A DNA stretch of 64,000 bases. Source: Diabrotica undecimpunctata (Eukaryota > Arthropoda > Insecta > Coleoptera > Chrysomelidae). How positions within the stretch are numbered: the first letter of the stretch is position 1; every line of letters begins with the position of its first letter. The notes beneath the pieces are model-generated. The model did not search any database. It was not told the origin of the DNA and saw only the letters and a list, made by a program, of their open reading frames with translations. Positions 1 through 10,520 of this stretch are shown here, in pieces. Position numbers and translations under genes: made by a program. The stretch covers positions 28,947,054 to 29,011,053 of the forward strand of contig NC_092807.1 of NCBI RefSeq assembly GCF_040954645.1, given 5' to 3'.

Positions 1-37
1 CAGAGATATGTAAGAGAGGCTCTCTTATATATCTCTG
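1..37. repeat. Short inverted repeat (18-bp arms)
   Basis: The first 18 bases and bases 20-37 are reverse complements with one mismatch and almost no loop, so the strand can fold into a tight hairpin. Nothing coding overlaps it. It may be the edge of a foldback element that continues left of the window. Confidence 0.6.
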
Positions 38-152
38 GTCTGAAGACTGGTTTACATTCAGAAAAAAAAGTGTACCATTTTTATATGACGGGAAGTGTAT
101 AAGGGCACATAACACTATGTCCGGATGGTAAATGACGGTGCACACATATAGT

Positions 153-194
153 AGAGGTAAACAACACCAAGTCCACATGGTGTTGTTTACCTCT
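153..194. repeat. Perfect 17-bp inverted repeat with 8-base loop
   Basis: Bases 153-169 and 178-194 are perfect reverse complements around an 8-base loop. A further inverted match (about 163-175 with 203-215) overlaps it, so 150-215 is a compound foldback structure. No promoter or gene is visible beside it; a miniature foldback element is the simplest reading. Confidence 0.75.
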
Positions 195-2216
195 GACTGG
201 AAGTGGACTTGGTGTCTATTAAAAGTCGGTAACTTGCCGTAAAATTATCTCTGGACATGATATGGTTTACCTATGTGTAGAGCCAGAAAAGTTATATTCA
301 AAAGTGCAATAATCTAAATTTCGATAAAAATGGACATAGTGTCCTTTGCCTCCGGGCTGAAGAGAAGAAGTTATATATAGCTGTATGTGTTAAATATTTA
401 ATATCTAAGACCGACAATTTAGTGTGACCATACGGTTACGCTAGCAGAAAACGGATTAATGTAACAAGATATTTTGTACATAACCATAATCTATTTAAAC
501 TCTGTATAGTTGCGAATAGAATATCTGTTTTTTTTTCTGTATGGGATATAAAAAAGAGCTGAAAGTTTAAGTTTGAGAAATATATATTTTGTTAGAAACT
601 TTAAATTAATAATAATATACTACAACTAATGAAAGAAAAAAGAAAATCAAAGAACAACAAAGGAACGAACAATAATATCCAACAACAAATAAAAACCCCA
701 ATACGAAAATTTAAAGAAAATTGGCAAAAGTCTTTTGTAAGGGCCAAAATATCATCCGCATTAATCTGTACCATACAATTATTTGTGGATGGGAATGAAC
801 AAAAGTATTTTTAAGTTAATCGAGCAAAAGATCTGCAAGTAGGAGGGATACTGGATTTCCCATTGCCAAAGCTTCTGGTTGTCGGTAAATTGTATCATTA
901 AAGATAAAGAAATCTCGATATTTTCTTCTTATCATGTACAATAAAGATTATGTTAAAAAAGTAAAATATTTTTTATCCAACAACGCATTTATTCTACTTG
1001 AAGCGTCTTTAAAATTTCCTCAAATAGTTCACTCATAAAATTACTTTCACCCCGATGTCCATATACTATACTAGACCCATCAGAAATAACCCTCAAGCAA
1101 CGAGCGATTTGTCACGCCTGCACGCAACAACGAAATGTCTCACAGTATGTGTTTCTTTTTCTTATTATCTTTCGGTAGCTAAATAGAAACTGTTCCTCTT
1201 AACAAAGAAGTTTGTTCCTATTTTTGAGCAACACAGCATATTTTCTAAGAAAAGCTGAGATGTGGCTCTTCTATGAAATAACCTTCTCAGTCAGGAGAAA
1301 GTAGGAAAAGTATAGGAAATAAGACCGGACCAGACTTGTCAATTTAGTACCATTTTCACTTGGCACTCTACAGGGAGTACTCCCCCTCTTTTTAATCTTT
1401 AGTTGGTCTAAATATCGAAATTGTGGTACCTGCTGTATGCGGTTGTGTTCATCAAACGGCGGTAAGTGTAATTTAAATTAACCATTATCCATCGATCTTC
1501 CTAAAGTGCTTCCTACAGTAAATTTTTTCTCTCGTCGTTACAGACAGGTGGTCAACTCTGTTTGCTGTTAATTGTTTGTTACCTGATTCACCGACGCTGC
1601 TTTAGACGTACTTTCTCTTTGCTGCCTTCCTGACCGACGCCGACTCTGGCGTTCTTTCTCTTTGTTGCCTGTTTGACGCTCTGCCTTACCGACGCTGTCT
1701 CTGACGTTCTTACTCTTTGTCCGTTCGAAGCTTTGCCTGTATACTTAAAAAAAAATTATTTATTTTACTAATTTTTGTATTTTGAGAACGATTTCCGAAG
1801 TGGAAATTGAAACGTCAATAAACGTACTTTAACCTTTAGTTGTGGCTTATTCCCATTTAAATGGTAATTACCTTAAAATGCAACAAGAAACTAGCTTCAA
1901 AACAATCGTAGCAAAGTTATAGTTACACCGAGAAACAAATAATTATTAAAACTAATGTTTTTTAAGTACATCTGTTTTGTATGAATTGCAATTTTTTCTG
2001 TAAAATTTAATATAACCCTTAAATCAATTCTGTACTAATAAGTAAATAGATCTTAAGTAAAAAATATCGACTTGTTTTTTGTTTAACAAACAAATTACCG
2101 TACTGAAAGTATTTTAGTACGTTAAAAAACCGATAAAAAGCGATTGATTTGAGAGTTAATTTCAAAATAGAGGAAAATCAGTCGATTTCTATTACTTTTA
2201 TCGATTTCTTAACGTA
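195..2216. other. Non-coding AT-rich stretch
   Basis: No protein family is recognisable on either strand. The one longer open frame (629-814, Lys/Asn-rich) looks like a by-product of A-rich sequence. The only internal structure noticed is the minisatellite-like repeat at 1584-1735. Confidence 0.5.
1584..1735. repeat. Degenerate minisatellite (about 50-bp unit)
   Basis: Three diverged units occur in a row, each with the pattern gacgctg, then tctgacgtt or a variant, then ctttctctttg, then ctgcct. The units have drifted by substitutions and small indels, so this is an old tandem repeat. No open frame follows the period. Confidence 0.55.
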
Positions 2217-4396
2217 TTAAAATATGTATATGTAGGGAAGCACGGGGAACGTTGCAAAACGGGACACCTTGAAACATTGTTCGTATTTCAAATTCTGGCG
2301 GGTAAATGAGAACCTGTTACTGTCAGTGGCGCTTCGGTCGATACCAGAACTAGTCATCTTTGTTTCGTTATAATCTCAGTTGTTGTTTGAACGCGGCTGA
2401 GGAAATTGTGTTTCTGTGTGACAAAACTTGATTTTTTGAGGTAAAGTAATAAATTATAAAATTTTTTTGAGGTAAAAACTGCAATAGTTTATCTAGTGGA
2501 GTAGCATTATTCGAAACGTTTATATTTACTGAATTGTTTTATGCATTTTCTTTTCTATAGTTGTTATGTTCTTTGTGAATTTGGCATAAAATAGAAATTA
2601 TGGACGTTTGGGGTATAATGAAACATAAATCGACGGGGCACTTTGAAACGTTGGTGCTCCATAAATATTTAATTAAAATAATATTTTTTATTTTTGTTCC
2701 AGTATGGCTCGAAATTGTCATAGAAAAACCAATAAAGGTTTGTTTCTTGAGACTGACATGAAAGATGCAATATAGCTGGTTTGTCAAGGCCACTCCGTCA
2801 GGCGGGCAGCAGAATTAAAAAATGTATACTATGTAACATTATCTAGGTATGAATAGGTAAAAATATTCAATTTCATGGGACGCTGACAAATCGGCAGGAC
2901 AAGATTATTTCTATGGAGTTTTGAACAGAAATCCATCGCTAAGTCAAAGAACGCCTAAGGGATGTAGTTTGTCCTGAGCTACTTTCTTACACTTACCTTC
3001 ACAAGGGCAAATGTAAAAGTATTTTTTGACAAATTACAAGCAGTGTACAAAAATCCTTACTCTGCAGATGAAACACGAGTATTTAATCTGGACGGAACAG
3101 GCACACGCACAATTCACAATTCAGAAGCCTAAGCCTAAGCACAAGGGTACTAATGTGACAACCTGTTCTTTCATCTCAGCGAGCGGTAACTGCCCCCCCC
3201 CCGTCATGATATTTCCACGTGTACACTTTAAGCCTCACATAGTGCAGGAAGCCCCCACTGGCACACTTGGTTTAGCAAAATCCATCAGGCTGGATGACTT
3301 CTGTATTATTTATTGAAGTTAATAAACATTTTATCTATCACTCAAAAAGTAGCATGCAATTGCCCACTCTGATATTATGCGACAATCACGAAAGTCATTT
3401 ATCATTGGAGGCACTTAATTTGTGCAAAGAAAATGGAGCGACCATGTTAACTTCTCCACCACAATCCACCAATAAATTGCACCGTTAGAGTGTTTAAGCC
3501 ATTCAAAATATGACATACATGCTTTCATCGATGCCGATTATTTATGTAATCACGTTACCGATCGACCAATGGAGGACTTGCTAGCTACTTGTCAGGTAAA
3601 AGAGGATCCACCGTGAGGTGATGTTCTTGCTAAAAATATCAACAACTCAACAATGGAAATCGATGCAGATGCCAACTCCTTAAGTTTCAATAACAACTCG
3701 TAAGACCCCATTACTTCTACTACTATCAGTAAAGTAAAAATGTCCTTATGCGGATCTGAAGATTTTAGAGAATTTCCCAAGGCAGGGAGTAAGAAAAACA
3801 ATAGAAGAGGTGAAGTGAGAGGAAAAAGTATGATAACAAATGGAAAATAACACATTTTAATAAGAATGCTAGGAAGAAATCCAAAAAAATCGAAGAGGTT
3901 CAGTCTTCATTTAAAGAAGAAGATGTAGTCAATTATATTGAGACTGAGGACGACCTAACCGTCATTGAAGACATTTCAATCGACGTGACTAATTTAAATA
4001 TTGGCTAATTACTATATTCAAAGTTTGAATTATTTTTCCTTTGATTTTGTATTATTTTTTTATTATTGGAACAAAACTATAGCATAGCACTTTTATTGGG
4101 TGTACTTCTAAAGCAATCTCATTGGTTTATTGTACAACTTGGTCGTTTTTATATATGTTACATTGAACTCATATGTTTGTTACATTATACCCCAGTAGTG
4201 GAGCACAATGAAACATTTTTTTTAAACTTGAATTGATTATTACTCAAAATAGTTAATAATAAGGTTTTTAATGCTACTATAAGTCTGTTCCTAGTACCAA
4301 ACGGCATCTGTTAACACACATTTCAAACTGATATACCTACATGCAAAAACAGGAAAACTAAAAACATTAACATTAGTTTTAAAATATGTATATGTA
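2217..4396 (+). mobile_element. Decayed pogo/Tigger-like DNA transposon
   Basis: The span is defined by an 18-bp direct repeat (2217-2234 and 4379-4396) outside a pogo-type transposase relic. No convincing terminal inverted repeats were found, and pogo elements normally duplicate only TA, so the direct repeat may be chance in AT-rich DNA and the ends are approximate. The interior holds one decayed gene (2704-4007) and several short phrases of the gggacac-cttgaaac type in the 5' leader and 3' trailer. Confidence 0.5.
2704..4007 (+). pseudogene. pogo-type DDE transposase relic
   Basis: Reading across several frameshifts and stops gives a pogo/Tigger-like transposase. There is an N-terminal Psq-like helix-turn-helix start at 2704 (MARNCHRKTNKG). 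The first catalytic Asp region reads NLDGTGTRTIHNSEA at about 3080-3128. A conserved block KGTNVTTCSFISASGN then MIFPRVHFKPH follows at about 3144-3240. The second catalytic Asp is in LCDNHESHLSLEALNL at about 3376-3425. These are hallmarks of the DDE_1/jerky-type family, which cuts and pastes DNA in the nucleus. A C-terminal acidic tail ends at 4007. The frame is broken at least at about 2780, 2860, 3000, 3100 and 3300, so the gene is inactive. A second pogo relic of a different subfamily lies at 36650-37100 on the other strand. Confidence 0.8.
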
Positions 4397-4400
4397 TATA

Positions 4401-4401
<1 letters not shown>

Positions 4402-4464
<63 letters not shown>
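4402..4464. repeat. (TA)n microsatellite
   Basis: About 60 bp of uninterrupted TA. It follows the pogo relic directly. Confidence 0.95.
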
Positions 4465-4468
<4 letters not shown>

Positions 4469-5356
4469 TATTATTCTTTTTTTATTATTAAACAACACTT
4501 CTCAATACGTAAACAAACTTTAGTTTTTATAGGTTGACAGATAAACTATTTAGAACATGGCGGATTCTCATAGAAATTCGGATTGCCAAAAACCCCTTCG
4601 TTGCGCTTCTTGTTGGGCGGTGTATTCTGTGGTAATACAAACTATAGTGTATTTTTATGTATGAGAGAGTAATAAAACAATAAATTATGTATGCAAATCC
4701 CTAAACTGTTGATACGGGTGACTCAATGAAAAACAGATATTTGTCAACAAGTTTACAGAAGTATATAGGAAAACAATTTTAAATTGAGTATGACCACCAG
4801 GTATAAAGGTTGGAGCAGAATAGAATACAATAGTTGTGAGGGTTACTAATCCCTAAATAAGGTTGCCAGTGTTGGAGTGATGGAGGTTAACAGGTACTAA
4901 TGAATTTGCAAGAAATCTAAGATGTTTATTTTATTGGTTATATATAACCAATAAAAGTTTAATAAGTACCTACCTATTTGCAAAATAAAGTTTAATTCTT
5001 TAGATAAAATAAAACGTTTTATTTTATCTGTTTGCAAAATAAAGTTTAATTCTTTGCCTATTTTCAAAATAAAGTTTAATACTTTAGATAAAATAAAACG
5101 TTTTATTTTATCTGAAATGAGTGCATTCCACGAAGTAAGGGTTTCAACAATCAAACATTTAATTCTTTAATTCCAGGAATCTACGACAGTAATTGACTAG
5201 ATAATTACCTTCTAAACTTATTCCACAGAAAATGTGATAGTGGGTTTTTCCATTTTGTATATAGGAAGGTCCAAGTGGCGTATTCAAAATTCTTAACAGT
5301 TCACTAAAAGTAGGTACTTCAGTTCCAAGGTGCAGTTTATTGTGTATACTAGTGTT
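4465..5356. other. Non-coding stretch with repeated palindromes
   Basis: No gene is recognised. The open frame on the minus strand at 4897-5154 simply reads through the repeats and is not a credible protein. The stretch holds two identical 28-bp palindromes (5002-5029 and 5086-5113) and probably the leader of the transposase that starts at 5357. Confidence 0.5.
5002..5113. repeat. Two identical 28-bp perfect palindromes, 84 bp apart
   Basis: The sequence agataaaataaaac followed by its exact reverse complement occurs at 5002-5029 and again at 5086-5113. Each copy is preceded by the phrase aaaataaagtttaat, which appears a third time between them. It is a short tandem array of palindromes upstream of the transposase gene at 5357. 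Confidence 0.85.
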
Positions 5357-6694
5357 ATGGAAAATTTAGAAGTGCCGTGTAAACGCCGAAAAAATTGGTC
5401 CTCTAACAGTTAATGAAAAAACATTAATATTTAATTGTTTTAAATCATTTACAGACAAACGTTTATGTGAAAGTGTTGATGAGACCGTTGAGTTAGTTAG
5501 CAGTACACTTGGTGTTGGGAAATCTACGAGTTATAGAGTTATTAAAGTAGAGAAATGTGGTAGTTTTCAAATGCCACGTAATGCTCCAGGGAAACCAAAA
5601 TTTCAGATAGAATATCATTTTAAAGAAGGACTTCGACGGAAAGTGCAAGAATTCTTCTTTAGACAAGAATTTCCAACATTGGATAAAGTTCTTGTCTCAG
5701 TTTGAGATGATAAGGATTACCCAGAAATGAGTCGAAGTACGTTATGGAAACTTTTAAAAGAAATAGGCTTCTGCTGGAAAAAGAATCCCAGAAAGTCTAT
5801 TTTATTAGAAAGAAGCGATATTGTCATATGGAGAAGACATTTTCTAAGAACCATAAAGGAAATGAGAAACCAAAAAAGAAAAATATTTTATCTTGATGAA
5901 ACATGGATCAACGAGAGTCATACACCAAATAAATTTTGGCAGGATGAAACTGTTACAAGTCAAAGGCACGCTTTTGTAAATAACTTATCTACTGGTTTAA
6001 ACCCACCATCAGGAAAGGGACGCAGGCTGATAATAGTACACATTGGCAGTTCAGACGGTTTTGTTGAAGGTGGTTTATTAACTTTTGAATCAACTCGTAC
6101 CGGTGACTACCATGAAGACATGAACGCTGATGTCTTTCAAGAATGGTTCGAACAAATGATAGATCTTCCTAAGAACTGTGTAATAGTAATGGATAATGCA
6201 AGTTATCACTCCAGACTTATAGAAGGACTGCCCACAACCAAGTGGTTAAAAAAAGACTTGCAGAATTGGCTGAGTTCAAAAAATATTACGTACCATCCCG
6301 GATCTATAAGAAAGGAACTTTATTCGTTGTTGCCTTTCATAAAGAAAAATTTAAAAAATACGAAATTGATGAAATTGCCAAAAATCGTGGAATGACAGTA
6401 CTTAGATCCCCACCATATCATTGTGAATTAAACCCGATTGAACTGGTATGGGCACAGATAAAGAGTGAAGTTTCAAGAAAAAATACCACTTTTAAAATTC
6501 ATGATGTTAAACAGTTGTTTTTGGAGGCCGTAAATAATGTAAAACCTGAAAACTGGGAAAAGGCAGTAAATCACACTATTAAAGAAGAGGAAAAAATGTG
6601 GAAGCTGGACAATATTATTGATAAAATGATCGAGCCAGTTATTATAAATCTTGGTTCTGAAAGTTCATCTTCTGAATCTGATTTGGATTTGTAA
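5357..6694 (+). pseudogene. IS630/Tc1-mariner-type transposase, DD82E (copy A)
   Basis: A transposase of about 445 codons in three fragments. The start at 5357 gives MENLEVPCKRRK, then a one-base lesion near 5390 shifts the frame. An in-frame TGA lies at 5703-5705, and another frameshift lies near 6330-6340. Catalytic motifs are visible: the first Asp in IFYLDETWINESH (about 5881), the second in VIVMDNASYHS (about 6185), and the Glu in SPPYHCELNPIELVW (about 6405-6450). Across the last frameshift the Asp-Glu spacing matches the 82 residues counted in copy B at 8911-12529, so both belong to a DD82E group. The C-terminus is acidic and Ser-rich (ESSSSESDLDL), as in copy B. These enzymes excise and reinsert their own DNA. 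Terminal repeats for this copy were not found. The lesions make it inactive. Confidence 0.88.
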
Positions 6695-7060
6695 CAAGTA
6701 GCTGTAAGTTTTATATTAATATTTTTATTCATCTATTTAACATACCTTAGACGGTTTTAAAAACTCTTTTTCTCTTTTGTAATTTTTAAAAATTAAAAAA
6801 AATGTGAATTTTTTAAAACCCTTTTTAATGTAGGCCAGTCAGTTCTTATATAGTGTGTGATAAAAGAGGTCACTTTTGTTTACATACACATAACACTTTA
6901 TAACACTGAAATAATTCATTTATTTTTTACAATTATTCAAAGTAATTTTTCAATTAATCTTGAGCACGCCCATGGAGTGGTCGGAGCTACCAGTTAAAAT
7001 TATGCTAATTACTCTCTCGTTCATAAAAATAAACTATAAATATATCGTATAACAACGATA
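6695..7060. other. AT-rich trailer of transposase copy A
   Basis: No gene is seen. This is probably the 3' end of the transposon that carries copy A, but no matching inverted terminal repeat could be identified upstream, so the element boundary is unresolved. Confidence 0.4.
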
Positions 7061-8070
7061 AGTTAAGCGCTGAGATTGCAAAAACTGTTCGAATGTTTTA
7101 TATAATATTTTTGCCGATTGACCATTTACCTAAAAAATATAATTTTCACTAAGATATTAAATAATACCAGATTATTTAATTTTTAACTGTCAACAAAAAT
7201 GTAATATATGATGGAAAGCATGAATTTATTGATAATACAATCTAAATTATTTCTTGACTTTGACTATCAACAGCCCAGCCCGTCCAGATAATTTACTCTT
7301 AAACTTCATGCTATAATATTAAATAACACTAATTTAGATATATCTACTTTTTTATATCACAATTCATTCTTTCCATTTACTGTTTTTAATTTTAAGAGAG
7401 TTTTGAAAAGAACTTTTGCATAAAATGAGTAAAGATAAAATAATTTAAACAGAATACACAAATACAAAACGTAAAATCATAACAAAATCAAATTTAAATT
7501 ACGCGAGTAAATGTGGTGATTTTTAACGAGATACCCCTTTGACTGTTATTATTTTTAAAATAATGAGTTAAGCGCTGAGATTGCAAAAACTGTTCGAATG
7601 TTTTATATAATATTTTTGCCGATTGACCATTTACCTAAAAAATATAATTTTCACTAAGATATTAAATAATACCAGATTATTTAATTTTTAACTGTCAACA
7701 AAAATGTAATATATGATGGAAAGCATGAATTTATTGATAATACAATCTAAATTATTTCTTGACTTTGACTATCAACAGCCCAGCCCGTCCAGATAATTTA
7801 CTCTTAAACTTCATGCTATAATATTAAATAACACTAATTTAGATATATCTACTTTTTTATATCACAATTCATTCTTTCCATTTACTGTTTTTAATTTTAA
7901 GAGAGTTTTGAAAAGAACTTTTGCATAAAATGAGTAAAGATAAAATAATTTAAACAGAATACACAAATACAAAACGTAAAATCATAACAAAATCAAATTT
8001 AAATTACGCGAGTAAATGTGGTGATTTTTCACGAGATACCCCTTTGACTGTTATTATTTTTAAAATAATG
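7061..8070. repeat. 505-bp direct tandem duplication
   Basis: Bases 7061-7565 are repeated head to tail at 7566-8070. By eye only one base differs (A at 7525, C at 8030). The unit is AT-rich and non-coding. The near-identity points to a recent duplication or an assembly duplication. Confidence 0.93.
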
Positions 8071-8910
8071 AGGTAGTGTGCCGTCAACCATTAAGGTAAG
8101 AACTACACTATAGTTCTCTTTTACCGACTATTATTTTCATACCTTTGGTCTTGCGTATGTATATAGAGAATTTGTCCTCGAAAATCTACGTTTTAGAAAC
8201 CATGACAAATATTTGAGAATAAATTGAATGTGAGGTAGAACTCTATTTTATTAACGGTAAATATGCAGTATAATTAAATATATTGGTTTTCCGGGCTTTA
8301 CCTGGCGTTTCCCTTACAAAATATTTTGTATGGGTACACCGCATTAATCAAATTAAATATATTGGTAATACAAACTAGAAAACATTAAACAATATACTCC
8401 AAAATTAATTACCCTAATTCTGGGTAATTAATTTATTAACTGCATACAGTACACTAAATCAGTTGATGCAGTCACAAACAAGTTAATTTTTCAACTAGCT
8501 TTATTTTTATTTGCTTAACATATAAATATAGAAAAGTACCGCTTAGCCCTGATAAGATATTGCATAAATGTTAGAGTTTTTCCCGTTTGTACTCCATTAC
8601 ATTGTTTTTTTTTTGTACTTTTCGGTACTTGGACAATCAGAAAATAGTTGCCCCAGTAAACGAATTTTCAGATTTATTTGAAAATCGGTAATGAGAACTC
8701 ACCCTAGCTGGTATGAGATGATCCTATCGAATATTGTTTCATCTAGCTTTTTAAATATTCGATAACTAATTTCATATCCGAAGTGTCGAAGTAGTAGTTT
8801 AGATATTGCAATTATTCTATTGTGTTTTTGTTATAAATTCCATAAAGCCGTTTTAAAACGCGGTTATTGGATTATTGGAAATACTAAACGAAATATTTTG
8901 GACATTACTG
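8071..8910. other. Intergenic stretch with small repeat signatures
   Basis: No gene is recognised. A 15-bp direct repeat (8272-8286 and 8351-8365, aattaaatatattgg) flanks 64 bp, resembling a target-site duplication around a tiny insert. A 12-bp perfect inverted repeat with a 7-base loop sits at 8403-8433. Confidence 0.5.
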
Positions 8911-8940
8911 TCATCGCCAGTTAACTTGGCGGTGCGCACA
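8911..8940 (+). repeat. Left terminal inverted repeat of DD82E transposon
   Basis: It pairs with 12495-12529: the outer 20 bases match in reverse complement with one difference, then a short gap in the left copy, then a shared inner segment. Confidence 0.88.
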
Positions 8941-9786
8941 AACCCAAAATTGCTTAGTGGCTTAGGTGGTGGTCTTTAGTATCCTCCCAGTTATCAGGTG
9001 CGTAACACTTAAGTGATTTGCAGCTATTATTTTTCAGACTTCTTATTATTTCGGATAGTTAAGTGTATTTGTGACAATTTCTAACGATGGCGTTGAAAAA
9101 TAGTAGAAAGAATAATTCTGTTATCAGTGGACAATCTCGGGAGATTATATTTAATGTGTTTAATTATTTCAAAAATATTAAACTCGAAGCAGAGACCCTA
9201 AAAACTGTGAAAGAAAAGACAGCTAAAGCAACAGGTAAGTTTGTACTTACAATAAATTAATTTTAATTAGACGACTTCTAAATAATAACAAAACCGCACT
9301 ACGGTGGTCTATTTGGACCAAAAATAACTCTATATTTTTATTTCATTTTAATTATATATTATTTTTAAAACACAATAGTTCTATTTCTATTTATAAGGCA
9401 TTTTCTTCCCACTGGTGGAAATATTTTGTTTGTTTATGTCTACCTTGTATTAAATTAAAATAGATCAAAAATAGGTGAATATTTGACATACATAATAATG
9501 TTGACAGCTTACCACACTTACAAAAAATTTAAATTATTCGTTATTTTACAAGAAATGATCCAGAGTTCAGCACAATTCTATTACACATAAAATACAGAAA
9601 AATTAATCACGTGGATAGTTTCTTAGGTTTTTTGCTGATTACACACCTCACAGCAAGCTACAATATGATACATGTATATTTGCAAAATTTCGGGTTTCCC
9701 TTTTCGTACAGTATTTTCAATGCCCTCTTTTACCTATGAAAAAAAACCTATGACAAACAAACAAACCTATGATTTGTTGACAAACC

Positions 9787-10002
9787 TATGGCTTGTTTTT
9801 AAACCAGGAGGAGTAATTCAAATTTACCTTTAATTTTTTTTACCTTTAATAATTTTATAATGCTATAATATTTATGGATTACCGTCGAAGGCCGTCATGA
9901 TCAACCCAAAAAGAAGATATAATATATTTGCAGAATTTTCTAGCGACTTTCTTGGCTGTGAAACTTTTTAGTTTACTCCTCCTGGTTTAAAAACAAAACA
10001 TA
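9787..10002. mobile_element. MITE-like foldback insert in the transposase intron
   Basis: Bases 9793-9816 and 9973-9996 are perfect 24-bp inverted repeats, and the match extends imperfectly about 6-10 bases further out. The enclosed about 155 bp is non-coding. The left side also has three short caaacctatg phrases just upstream. Size and structure fit a miniature inverted-repeat element inside the intron of the larger transposon. Confidence 0.65.
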
Positions 10003-10289
10003 GTGGAGGATTTGGTTGATTTTGTGTCGGCATTCCAGATTATTGCATAACAGTTTGTCGAATATACGAGAGCAAATATTATTCTCCACGGGTGTAATTT
10101 CCTCAACAAAATAATTGTTTGCCTACGTTTGGAAGAGTATGTCATAATCCCACAGGTATTTCCCTCACTATAGTCGAAGTTGTTATTTCACGTAGATTTT
10201 ACTAAAAGACATTCGAGACATTATAATATTTACTTATTAAGTGTAAAAACATGTAAAATGTAAATAATAATTTTGAAATAATACCAAGA

Positions 10290-10520
10290 GTTAATGGATT
10301 TTGGGAACAGCTTTGACCTTGAAAATGCCACAAAGAATATAACTAAATATCTCTTTTCTTACTTAGACTCTTTAAAGTCTTTTACAATATTTTAGAATCG
10401 AAGATATGTAATTATATTATTAATGTATTAGATTTTGACAAGAGCTATGCATTACGCCTATTTAGTACAAAAGTTTATGTGAAATGTTCAAGGTCATAGC
10501 TGTTCCCGAAATCCATTACC
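10290..10520. mobile_element. Second MITE-like foldback insert in the same intron
   Basis: Bases 10290-10320 and 10490-10520 are inverted repeats of about 31 bp with roughly three mismatches. They enclose about 170 bp of AT-rich, non-coding DNA. The arms are unrelated to those of the 9787-10002 insert. Confidence 0.62.

Noticed and set aside
629..814. 61-residue Lys/Asn-rich frame
   Set aside because: Composition reflects A-rich DNA; no domain or neighbour supports it.
4897..5154. 85-residue minus-strand frame
   Set aside because: It reads through the repeated palindromes; the peptide is just the repeat translated.
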